Source: Nocardia brevicatena NBRC 12119
Lineage (GTDB): Bacteria; Actinomycetota; Actinomycetes; Mycobacteriales; Mycobacteriaceae
Length of the DNA stretch: 64,000 bases
Assembly: GCF_000308495.1 (NCBI RefSeq)
Contig: NZ_BAFU01000064.1
Location: forward strand, 33,317 to 97,316
Reading direction: 5' to 3'
Position numbers and translations under genes: made by a program. Below, one piece after another: positions 37,514 to 44,922 of this stretch; position 1 is the first letter of the stretch; each line of letters begins with the position of its first letter. The notes below the pieces were generated by a model. It did not search any database. It had not been told where the DNA came from and worked only from the letters and a program-made list of their open reading frames with translations.

Positions 37514-38173
37514 TCAGCGGGCGGAGCGAACCAGCGCCGCCCGGTCGACCACGGTGATGCGGCCACGGGTCAGAGCCAGGATATTGCGTTGTTGCAGGTC
37601 ACGCAGTACCTTGTTCGCCGTGGCCCGCGTGGTCCCTGCCATGGACGCCAAATCGTCCTGATTGAGGCGGATCTCCGCAATGGAACTCGATCCCCCGTAG
37701 ACGCGGGCAAGATCGACCAGACGTCGCACGACCCTGGTTTCGACCGGCAGATACAACGCCTCCAGCACCTGAGCGGAGAGCCGCCGCACCTGAGCGGCCA
37801 ACGTGCTGATGATGACCTGATCGATATCCGGGTAACTCTGACGCAGTACCGTCATCTGTGCTCGACTGAACGTCAACGTCTCGACATTCTCGACCGCTTC
37901 GACGGTCGCGGTACGGCGAGAGTTGCTGTCGACCACTGCCAGTTCACCGAACGAATGACCGGGGCCGAGTATGGTCAGCGTCGCGATGTTCCCGAACGGG
38001 GTGGCGACCCGGACGATGAGCCGGCCGGACTTGATCAAATGCAGACAGTCACCGGGATCGCCTTCGTGACAGAGAATTTCCCGGCGTTTGAACCGGCGCG
38101 GCGTGCATGAGGCGATAATTTCGCGCCGCTCCGATTCGCCCAATCCACGCAGTATCTCGAAATCGGTGGTCAC
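37514..38173 (-). CDS. Crp/Fnr-family cyclic-nucleotide-responsive regulator
   Basis: A 219-residue regulator. The N-terminal cNMP-binding beta-roll (LCHEGDPGDCLHLIKSGRLIVRV, then GPGHSFGELAVVDSNSRRTATVEA with the phosphate-binding cassette FGELAV..RRTA) is followed by a C helix and a winged helix (LNQDDLASMAGTTRATANKVLRDLQQRNIL). The cassette keeps Arg-Arg at its end, as in cAMP-binding proteins. The start GTG overlaps the stop of the membrane cyclase gene, so sensor enzyme and receptor would be made together. That suggests this protein reads the nucleotide made by the cyclase; the gene targets are unknown. Confidence 0.92.
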   Translation of the reverse strand: MTTDFEILRGLGESERREIIASCTPRRFKRREILCHEGDPGDCLHLIKSGRLIVRVATPFGNIATLTILGPGHSFGELAVVDSNSRRTATVEAVENVETLTFSRAQMTVLRQSYPDIDQVIISTLAAQVRRLSAQVLEALYLPVETRVVRRLVDLARVYGGSSSIAEIRLNQDDLASMAGTTRATANKVLRDLQQRNILALTRGRITVVDRAALVRSAR

Positions 38174-40155
38174 CGTAGTCCGTCCAATACGTAACAGGTC
38201 ACCGGTTCGCTCCTGCCTCGGACAATCACTGTGCCACGGCTGCGCACTTGCGCGCGCGAGCCGAGATGCGCGTAGGTCAGCGAGCCGATGACCACGGTCC
38301 CAGGCTCTGCCAAACTCTCCAGCCGGGCGGCGAGATTCGTCGTATCACCGATCGCGGTGTAGTTGCGCATCTGCGGCGCACCGATATTGCCGACCAGCGC
38401 CGGACCGGTATTGATTCCAACCCGGAAACGCGGCCAGCCGGGATGCCGAATCGCCGTTTCGGTGACCGCCCGCTGTAGCGCGAGCCCCGCGCTCGCCGCT
38501 CGCAGCGCATGATCCGGCTGGTGGGTCGGCGCGTTGAACAGGGCCATAACCGCGTCGCCGACGAACTGAACGACTGTCCCGCCACAGTCCAGAATCGTCG
38601 GCACGATCATGCCGTAATATGTGTTGAGCATGTGCACAACCGTTTCCGGGGGCGAGGACTCGGAGAACGGCGTGAACCCCGATAAATCGGCCATGAGCAC
38701 GCTGACCTCGGCAATCTGGCCGCCGAGTCCGGCCTGGGACGGGTCGGCGATCAATGCGGTGGCTACCGTGGGCGACATGTAGGACCGGAACAGCCCGTCG
38801 ATCTGCTGGTACAGGCGGGCATTCTCCAACATGACCGAAGTCCGGTCGGCGAACGATCGCAACATCGCGAACTCGGTATCACTGAAGCGGCCGCTCTCAC
38901 GTCGCGCCTCGAGCATTCCAGCAGGATTGCCCTTGACGACCAGTGGCAATGCCACCGACTGCGGATCAGCAGGTTCACCGTCGGGAAAGGTCAATTCGCG
39001 GTCTCGGATCAGGCCCAGCCGAAACCGGTCCCGGTCGAACGCCTCCGACACGAGGCGCAGCACCTCATCGAGCAGATCCTGTTCGCGGCGAATCACGTTC
39101 GACCGCTCACCGATCGCCGCGAGCAGGCCCAGCCGACGGACCTGCTCGCGCTCGCCGCCCAGAGCGTAGGCGCTCTGCTGCAACACCGCGACCTGACGCT
39201 CGGTGAGCCCGAATCGCTTGGACAACCGGGCCCCGACCGCCCCTAGCGGCTCGGTCGAGGCCACGCCGCCTTCAGCGCGCGCACGCAGCGCGTCGACCAT
39301 CTCGTTCAGGGCGTGCGTGTAGTCGCGCTCCATCACTGCCATGGTCTGGTGCAGCGTGACGCTGTCGAACAGTCCGAGAGCCGAACCCTCCCGCCGGAAT
39401 TGCAGGTGCGCGCTACTGGAGATGAGCATGAAGGCTGCCAGCATCAGCACATGCCATTCCCACCATGAGGTATGCCAACTGCGACCGAAACCCACAGCAA
39501 AAAGCGCCTCGGCCAGTAGCACGAAGGCAGTGAGCACACTGAGCAGCACCACGCCCCGTCGGCGCACATACTGCTGCGCATAGCGAAATGCCGCGGCAAT
39601 ATAGCACATCGATCCGACGAAGGCCACGCCGACCAGCGGCCCTTTGGCCTCCGCCGGATCGGGCGCGTGATGCAGTGGCGGCAGCTGTACCATCGATGCC
39701 ACTGCCCATGCTACGAGCAGCAGCGTTGGGAGTGCGGATAATATCCATGCAAATCGATGCAACCGGGCGGCCGCGGAATGCCCGAATTCCACCGACGATG
39801 CGAGGGCGGCGGCGCCGCCGAGCCCCAGCCCGACGGGTACCGAATAGACAAAGCCGGCATTCGGTGTCAGCAGAATCACGCCGGGTGTCGCCAATGCATG
39901 CAATCCGAGGAAACCCGCGCTGAATTGGAACACCAGCGATACCAGGATCAACCTGGCGTCGCGACGCATCCGAGCGGCCCGAAACAACATAACGCCCAAT
40001 GTCATCGCGATGGCGGCGGTGGCGAGCACCAACCAGAAATGCATCCCGTGGTGCTCGTGGTCCGTGTCGAGTTCGGGACGGGTGACCAGCAACCACAACC
40101 CGAGCGCCGGCAATGAGACATGTCCCAGCCAGAGCAGAACCTTGACCTTCGACAC
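38170..40155 (-). CDS. Membrane-anchored GAF-class III nucleotide cyclase
   Basis: A 661-residue protein. About seven transmembrane helices fill the first 240 residues (GHVSLPALGLWLL, FWLVLATAAIAMTLGVMLF and others). A GAF-like domain around residues 310-460 follows, then the cyclase domain. There VLMADLSGFT and FVGDAVMALF give the two metal Asp residues, RVGINTG the middle, and TTNLAARLES the Asn/Arg that stabilise the transition state. The position that normally holds the purine-selecting Lys (KFxGD) is Gln (VVQFVGD). Product could be cAMP or cGMP; this is not settled. It overlaps the Crp gene. The start is one of two adjacent GTG codons. Confidence 0.9.
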   Translation of the reverse strand: MSKVKVLLWLGHVSLPALGLWLLVTRPELDTDHEHHGMHFWLVLATAAIAMTLGVMLFRAARMRRDARLILVSLVFQFSAGFLGLHALATPGVILLTPNAGFVYSVPVGLGLGGAAALASSVEFGHSAAARLHRFAWILSALPTLLLVAWAVASMVQLPPLHHAPDPAEAKGPLVGVAFVGSMCYIAAAFRYAQQYVRRRGVVLLSVLTAFVLLAEALFAVGFGRSWHTSWWEWHVLMLAAFMLISSSAHLQFRREGSALGLFDSVTLHQTMAVMERDYTHALNEMVDALRARAEGGVASTEPLGAVGARLSKRFGLTERQVAVLQQSAYALGGEREQVRRLGLLAAIGERSNVIRREQDLLDEVLRLVSEAFDRDRFRLGLIRDRELTFPDGEPADPQSVALPLVVKGNPAGMLEARRESGRFSDTEFAMLRSFADRTSVMLENARLYQQIDGLFRSYMSPTVATALIADPSQAGLGGQIAEVSVLMADLSGFTPFSESSPPETVVHMLNTYYGMIVPTILDCGGTVVQFVGDAVMALFNAPTHQPDHALRAASAGLALQRAVTETAIRHPGWPRFRVGINTGPALVGNIGAPQMRNYTAIGDTTNLAARLESLAEPGTVVIGSLTYAHLGSRAQVRSRGTVIVRGRSEPVTCYVLDGLR

Positions 40156-40207
40156 CACCCGAACGTTACCGCGCGGCTCGCCCTGGAGAAACAAGAACAG
40201 CTGATTA

Positions 40208-40364
40208 GCGGTAGTTCGTTGGCTTCGATCCTTGCCGGGTGTACCTGTTGGGGCGCATGGAGTCGAATGCACCCCGCCGACCGAGCTCCAGCATCTGACC
40301 GACGCCGTCGGTGCAGGCCGCGGCATGCACCTCTACCTCCCGCCCTGTCCCAACAAACTACCGC
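40208..40364. other. Structured intergenic region between cyclase and xerC
   Basis: Two 15-base arms, GCGGTAGTTCGTTGG and CCAACAAACTACCGC, pair with one mismatch around 127 bases. Inside are a hairpin of ACCGAC-GCC-GTCGGT and another with GGGGCGCAT against AATGCACCCC. The region lies between the divergent cyclase and xerC genes and holds no plausible CDS. It could be a structured RNA, a leader, or the ends of a small mobile remnant. Confidence 0.5.
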
Positions 40365-40469
40365 TGGGCCGAAGATAATATTCGGAACCGAAAAGGTGAG
40401 GGCGCGGTCCCGCAGGGACACTCACCCCGAATACTTGCCAGAACGGACCGACCGGGTAACGGTGGGGTG

Positions 40470-41393
40470 ATGGAGGAATTGCCCGAGGATCTGGAAGCGC
40501 TGCTGAGCGAGTACGGGCGGCACCTGAGGCTCGGGCGCAATCGATCGGCGCATACGGTGCGCGCCTATCTCGGCGATGCCCGGTCACTGCTGGCGCATCT
40601 GGTCCGCCCCGCCTCCGATGCCTCCGTGTGGGAACTCGACACGGGGGTGTTGCGCTCCTGGCTGGCGGAATACGCCGAGCGGGGTGCGGCCCGTACCACA
40701 CTGGCGCGGCGCGCCTCCTCGGCACGCACGTTCACCGCCTGGTTGGCCCGCACCGGCCGGCTGGCCGTCGACCCCGGGCCGCGTCTCGGAACGCCCACGG
40801 CGCATCGGGTACTGCCCGTGGTTCTCGGCCGCCACCAGGCTGCCCAGGCCATGGCAGCGGTCGAATCCGGTGCGGCACAGCGAGACCCGATGGCCCTGCG
40901 AGACAGGCTGATCGTCGAATTGCTGTATGCCACGGGTATTCGGGTGAGCGAACTCTGCGGCCTCGATATCGACGATATCGATCGGGAGCGCCGATTGGTC
41001 AGGGTCCTCGGCAAGGGCAACAGGGAGCGTTCGGCGCCCTTCGGCATCCCGGCCGACGAGGCTGTGGAGGGTTGGCTGCGCTACGGCAGGCCACTGTTCG
41101 CCACCCCCGAGTCGGGCCGCGCGCTCCTGCTCGGCCGGCGTGGCAGACGATTGGACCCGCGGCAGGCACGAACCGTGGTCCACGATGTCGTCGCCGCTGT
41201 CCCCGGCGCCCCGGATATGGGACCGCACGGCCTCCGGCATACCGCCGCCACCCATCTGCTGGAGGGCGGGGCCGATCTACGCGTGGTCCAGGAGTTGCTC
41301 GGTCACGCCAGTATGGCCACCACCCAGCTGTACACCCATGTTTCCATCGACCGCCTCAAGAAGGTTCACGATCGAGCCCATCCGCGGGCGTGA
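40470..41393 (+). CDS. xerC: Tyrosine recombinase XerC
   Basis: Resolves chromosome dimers at dif with XerD. The 307-residue protein has an N-terminal SAM-like DNA-binding domain ([30 protein letters not shown]) and a C-terminal catalytic domain with all active residues: [12 protein letters not shown] (Arg), [12 protein letters not shown] (Lys), [12 protein letters not shown] (His-x-x-Arg), [15 protein letters not shown] (His, and Tyr nucleophile). Its context, not near mobile DNA, and the similarity of order to M. tuberculosis support the host XerC. The start is the ATG of GTGATGG. Confidence 0.95.
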   Translation: MEELPEDLEALLSEYGRHLRLGRNRSAHTVRAYLGDARSLLAHLVRPASDASVWELDTGVLRSWLAEYAERGAARTTLARRASSARTFTAWLARTGRLAVDPGPRLGTPTAHRVLPVVLGRHQAAQAMAAVESGAAQRDPMALRDRLIVELLYATGIRVSELCGLDIDDIDRERRLVRVLGKGNRERSAPFGIPADEAVEGWLRYGRPLFATPESGRALLLGRRGRRLDPRQARTVVHDVVAAVPGAPDMGPHGLRHTAATHLLEGGADLRVVQELLGHASMATTQLYTHVSIDRLKKVHDRAHPRA

Positions 41394-41548
41394 CCACCCT
41401 CCCGTCTTCACGGGTGGTGCGGCGCGAAGGCCCGGAAAACACGGGCACGCGGTGGACAGGACCGCTGCTCACGTGCCGGCGGCCCATATGCCGCGTGCCG
41501 CGTGGCCGGCCGCCGGTCCCACCCGCCGCCGAATACCGCGGCAGTGGC

Positions 41549-42340
41549 TCACTTCCCTACCTGCGGGTCCTCCGCGTGGACCGGACCGATACGCCCCGGA
41601 GGCCAGATCTTGAATACGGCCTTGCCGCGGACGTTCTCGATCGGGACCGTCCCCTGTAGTTCGTCGCCGACATGCGCCCGGGAATCCCGGGACTCGTTCC
41701 GGTTGTCGCCCATAACCCACAGATGGCCCTGCGGGACCGTGACCGGTCCGAAGACCCGGCCCACCGGGTAGGCGGCGTTTCGGGCGCCCGGCGTCCACGG
41801 GAAGTCGTCCGCGACATACGGCTCGTCCAGCGGATCGCCGTCGACGAGGATGCGGCCCTGGTCGTCACAGCATTCGACGGTTTGTCCGCCGACCGCGATG
41901 ACCCGTTTGACCAGATCGTTCTCATCGGGTGGCACGAGGCCGAAGAACGAGAAGAAATTCTGCACGCCGCGGACGGCAGGATTGTCCGAGCGGATGGAAC
42001 GGTAGTTGGTGTTCCAGGACGGCGGACCGACGAATACGACGACGTCCCCCGGCTTCGGATCGCTCCAGTAGTAGCTCAGCTTCTGCACGTAGATGCGATC
42101 GCCGGTACAACCCTCGCAACCGTGCAGGGTCGGTTCCATCGACTGGGACGGAATGACATAGGGCCTGCCGACGAAGGTCACCATCACGGCCGCGATCAGC
42201 GCGGCGATCACCAGCAGGATCGGCAGTTCCTGCCAGAACGGACGTTGCTTTTTCTGTTTGGGCTGCCGTCGTGCGCGGCGCCCCCGCGACTGTCCGTCGT
42301 CAGACCCGGACACCGATACCGACCTACTCTCGTCTGCCAC
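41549..42340 (-). CDS. lepB: Signal peptidase I
   Basis: Removes signal peptides of exported proteins. The 263-residue protein has a basic N-terminus (RRARRQPKQKKQRP), one transmembrane helix (ELPILLVIAALIAAVMVTF) and the Ser nucleophile in PSQSMEPTL; the Lys base is in LVKRVIAVGG and the family box VMGDNRNESRDSR follows. GTG start. M. tuberculosis LepB is 294 residues. It converges on xerC and lies 1.2 kb before rplS. Confidence 0.96.
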   Translation of the reverse strand: MADESRSVSVSGSDDGQSRGRRARRQPKQKKQRPFWQELPILLVIAALIAAVMVTFVGRPYVIPSQSMEPTLHGCEGCTGDRIYVQKLSYYWSDPKPGDVVVFVGPPSWNTNYRSIRSDNPAVRGVQNFFSFFGLVPPDENDLVKRVIAVGGQTVECCDDQGRILVDGDPLDEPYVADDFPWTPGARNAAYPVGRVFGPVTVPQGHLWVMGDNRNESRDSRAHVGDELQGTVPIENVRGKAVFKIWPPGRIGPVHAEDPQVGK

Positions 42341-42559
42341 GCCGAACAGAGTAGCCGGGTACCGCGCAGGGCACGCGGTACCCGGCCGGTCGAAGAACAC
42401 GACGCCACATCGCTCCGGCCCACCGGTCCGGCCGACCGCGATATCGAACCGGCTCGGAACCATCGGGTCCCGACCCGTCGTCAAAGGCGGGACAATCCGG
42501 CACAGTCGGGCCCGCCCGGGTTCGGAGCAACGACGCAGGAAGGGAGGCCGAGATGACAG

Positions 42560-43165
42560 GCCCCGGCCCACAGCCCCTCGAATGTCTCATCACGCCGGCC
42601 CGCCCCACCGGAGCGACGTCGCACAACGGCAGCACACCGGGACAGCGACCGAGTCGACAGGACCGACCGGCCTCCACCCTCTCGGGCCCTCAGCACAATA
42701 GTCGGGCCCCACCCCGGTCCGGCCCGACCACAGCAACGTCACGCAGCGGCGGCGCGCCGAAAGAGAACCCGAGCCGACAGGCCCGATCGGCCATCCTCTC
42801 GACACCTCACCACGGCAGTCGGCCCACTCGGATCCGACCCGACCAATAACGACGTCGCGCAACAGCGGCGCGCAGGGTAAAGAACCCGAGCCGACAGGAC
42901 CGACCGGCCACCCTCTCGGACGCCTTATGGCAGTCGGGGCCCACCCCCGGTCCGGCTCCGACCGCAGCGGCGGCACGCGGAGAGAGAGCCCGAGTCACCA
43001 GGCCCAACCGCCACTCTTCGGACACCTCACCACGGCAGCCGCAGCCGCCCTTGGCGCGGCCCGATCCGTAGCGACATCGCGCAACAGCCGCGCGCAGAGT
43101 AAAGAACCCGAGCCACCTGACCCGGCAGATACCTTCTCGGATGCCTCACGTTGGTGGTCGGGACC
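42560..43165 (-). repeat. Degenerate ~115-bp tandem repeat array, about five units
   Basis: Two blocks recur in the same order. One is GACGTCGCGCAACAGC-like, at about 42611, 42736, 42850, 42957 and 43072. The other, GAGCCGACAGG-ACCGACCGG-like, is at about 42652, 42771, 42889, 42992 and 43110. Spacings vary between about 104 and 125 bp. Copies are imperfect, often with AAAGAACCCGAG between the blocks. Period and decay argue for an old array. Confidence 0.75.
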
Positions 43166-43171
43166 CGCCAC

Positions 43172-43258
43172 GGGTCCGGACCGACCGGCTCTCGAATTCG
43201 CGTCAGCGGATTCGGGGAGAGAGGGGAGACCTAGGGTCACCAGGGCCCCGACAGCGCC
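43172..43258 (+). repeat. Dispersed intergenic repeat, copy A
   Basis: Shares GGTCCGGACCGACCGG, then CGAATTCGCG, AGCGGATTCG and GGTCACCAGGGCCCCGACA-like segments with the copy at 51481. A third, shorter copy of the same core starts at 43295. It lies in the 3' flank of rplS. Confidence 0.65.
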
Positions 43259-43294
43259 GCTACCAGGCGTCGCCATCCAACACAGCCCGCCCCT

Positions 43295-43340
43295 GGGCCG
43301 GCCCGACCGGGGCGAATTCGCGACAGCGCATTCGCTCCGG
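43295..43340 (+). repeat. Dispersed intergenic repeat, partial copy
   Basis: GGGCCGGCCCGACCGG followed by CGAATTCGCG and AGCGCATTCG aligns with the cores at 43172 and 51481. It runs into a 7-bp stem hairpin, GCTCCGG/CCGGAGC, at 43334-43357. Confidence 0.6.
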
Positions 43341-43371
43341 GAACAAAGCGCCGGAGCTACGGAACCACAAA

Positions 43372-43468
43372 GGGTTGCGGCCCGTCTCGCGTTTCGGCCC
43401 CCGAAGCGCATGTGCCGAAGGCACGAGTCTCGGGGGCCGAAACGCGAGACCCGTCAGGGCCGCAACCC
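43372..43468. other. 97-bp bulged stem-loop with a perfect 21-bp inner stem
   Basis: GGGTTGCGGCCC (43372-43383) pairs with GGGCCGCAACCC (43457-43468). Inside, 43384-43404 pairs perfectly over 21 bp with 43430-43450, leaving a 6-base bulge CCGTCA on one side. The apical loop contains a further GTGCC/GGCAC hairpin. It lies downstream of rplS, beyond its terminator hairpin. Confidence 0.85.
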
Positions 43469-43469
43469 C

Positions 43470-43488
43470 GCGCCGCCGAAGGCGGCGC
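43470..43488 (-). terminator. Hairpin terminator after rplS
   Basis: GCGCCGCC and GGCGGCGC form a perfect 8-bp stem closed by three bases, 16 bases past the rplS stop. Confidence 0.75.
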
Positions 43489-43504
43489 AATCAAACACAG
43501 CCTC

Positions 43505-43846
43505 TCAGCGCTTCTCTTTGATCTTGGCGGCCTTACCGCGCAGCTCGCGCAGGTAGTACAGCTTGGCCCGCCGCACATCACCGCGGGTCACGACCTCGAT
43601 GTGGTCGATATTGGGGCTGTGCACCGGGAAGGTGCGCTCCACACCGACACCGAATGACACCTTGCGCACGGTGAAGGTCTCGCGGATACCGCCGCCCTGG
43701 CGCCGGATAACGACGCCCTTGAAGACCTGGATACGTTCCTTCGAGCCCTCGATAACCTTCACATGCACATTGAGGGTGTCGCCGGGACGGAAGTCGGGGA
43801 CGTCGCTGCGCAGCGATTTCTCATCGACGAAGTCAAGGGTGTTCAT
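43505..43846 (-). CDS. rplS: 50S ribosomal protein L19
   Basis: The 113-residue L19 protein: [71 protein letters not shown] and [22 protein letters not shown] are typical family blocks. The start ATG has AGAAGGA upstream. A GTTCGCGCGAAC palindrome lies in its leader (43862-43873). In M. tuberculosis it lies next to lepB as here, without the long repeat region between. Confidence 0.97.
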   Translation of the reverse strand: MNTLDFVDEKSLRSDVPDFRPGDTLNVHVKVIEGSKERIQVFKGVVIRRQGGGIRETFTVRKVSFGVGVERTFPVHSPNIDHIEVVTRGDVRRAKLYYLRELRGKAAKIKEKR

Positions 43847-44005
43847 GATCATCCTTCTGGAGTTCGCGCGAACAGAGGAACCTGGCGGCGTATTGCTCGA
43901 CCGGTTCATGCTCCGAATAGGGGATGCGCCGGGTCCGACAACACGCCCGGGGCAACCCGTGCATTGTGCCAGACCGGCGCACCGGGCCGAAAATCGGTCC
44001 GGTGT

Positions 44006-44896
44006 TCAGGGGTGTTCGTCCACCACGGACCGCGGCTCGGACTCGTGGTCACGAGCCCACGGATGGGAGCGGTGCGGGGCGGGCGGGGCGGCGACCACGG
44101 TGCGCTGCAATTCCGCCTCGGCAGCCCGCCGGACGTGGTCGACATCGGGTTTTCCGGCGATCAGATCCTGTACGAAGATCTTGGCGCGAATGACCGGACG
44201 CCGGTAGCGGCGTTCCCGGACGATGGAGCGATACATCAGCCGGCGCCGGTCGCCGTAACGCCACCGCGCCCATGGGGCGCCCGGCCTGCTCAACCGTAGT
44301 GCGCCCACCACCAGCAGCGGGAGGAAGAACATCCCGAACAGCCCGGTCCAGATCTTGCCCTTGGCGATCACGACGCCGGCCAAGGCCAGGTTGACCGCAG
44401 CGAAGAGGATCACGAACGCCTGCACCGCGGGGTCGGGGTGGTCGCGGAAGTCGTTGATGTCCAGCAGCCACAGCGGGTGGAAGCCCAGTAGGAGCAGCCC
44501 GGTGACGGCGAGCGCGACGAACACCGCGTCCACGGAGGTGCGGCCCTGCTCCTCCCAGTACACGTCCCGCAGGTAGAAGATCAGCGCGAACTCGTCGAGC
44601 ACCAGCGCGGCGCCGACCCCGAACGTCGCGGCCAGCGCCGACGCACTCGCGGTGCTCGCGTGGGAGTAGGTGCTGATCATCCCGATGCCGGACAGCAACA
44701 CCAGGATCACGCCGAACACCATGTGGTGGATGTGCACGCCGCCGGAGCGCAGATTGCCTGGCCACCAGCGCACCCGGGCGCGGATCAACCGGACGCTGAC
44801 TCGGATGAACAGGAATCCGACGATGAAGCCGAACAGGAAGCACAGCAGCGGGAGCCGGCCCGCGGCGAGGACATCGTCTTCGAGCCACCGTCGCAT
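44006..44896 (-). CDS. Polytopic membrane protein of unknown family
   Basis: A 296-residue protein with about seven transmembrane helices: LPLLCFLFGFIVGFLFI, HHMVFGVILVLLSGIGMI, and ALAVTGLLLLGFHPLWLL among them. The histidine-rich loop VHIHHMVFG before the second helix could bind a metal or heme, though this is a guess. The C-terminal ~90 residues are cytoplasmic and basic, then acidic (ESEPRSVVDEHP). I do not recognise the family. It lies between rplS and tex on the same strand, 27 bp after tex. Start ATG. Confidence 0.8.
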   Translation of the reverse strand: MRRWLEDDVLAAGRLPLLCFLFGFIVGFLFIRVSVRLIRARVRWWPGNLRSGGVHIHHMVFGVILVLLSGIGMISTYSHASTASASALAATFGVGAALVLDEFALIFYLRDVYWEEQGRTSVDAVFVALAVTGLLLLGFHPLWLLDINDFRDHPDPAVQAFVILFAAVNLALAGVVIAKGKIWTGLFGMFFLPLLVVGALRLSRPGAPWARWRYGDRRRLMYRSIVRERRYRRPVIRAKIFVQDLIAGKPDVDHVRRAAEAELQRTVVAAPPAPHRSHPWARDHESEPRSVVDEHP

Positions 44897-44922
44897 ACCC
44901 GCTCCCGCTCCCGCCGTCTCGG

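Larger units (their letters stand above)
42341..43504. other. 1.2-kb noncoding region between lepB and rplS, repeat- and hairpin-rich
   Basis: It holds a degenerate tandem array, two copies of a short dispersed repeat, and several hairpins, described separately, including one of 97 bp. Frames open on both strands are repeat-derived (for example GWPVGPVGSGSL repeated) and I do not regard them as genes. Confidence 0.7.

Noticed and set aside
40470-41393. Integrase of a mobile element
   Set aside because: The sequence and neighbourhood are those of the host XerC; no att sites or cargo are present.
42590-42976. Minus-strand open frame encoding repeated GWPVGPVGSGSL-like segments
   Set aside because: The apparent protein repeat simply reflects the DNA array. 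There is no good start, ribosome site or consistent codon bias, and the unit length changes between copies.
42560-43370. Insertion sequence or prophage remnant in the lepB-rplS gap
   Set aside because: No transposase or phage-like reading frame, no terminal repeats or target duplication.
43862-43873. GTTCGCGCGAAC as a LexA (SOS) box in front of rplS
   Set aside because: The half-sites are in the reverse order to the actinobacterial LexA consensus (GAAC-n4-GTTC), and a ribosomal gene is an unlikely target.
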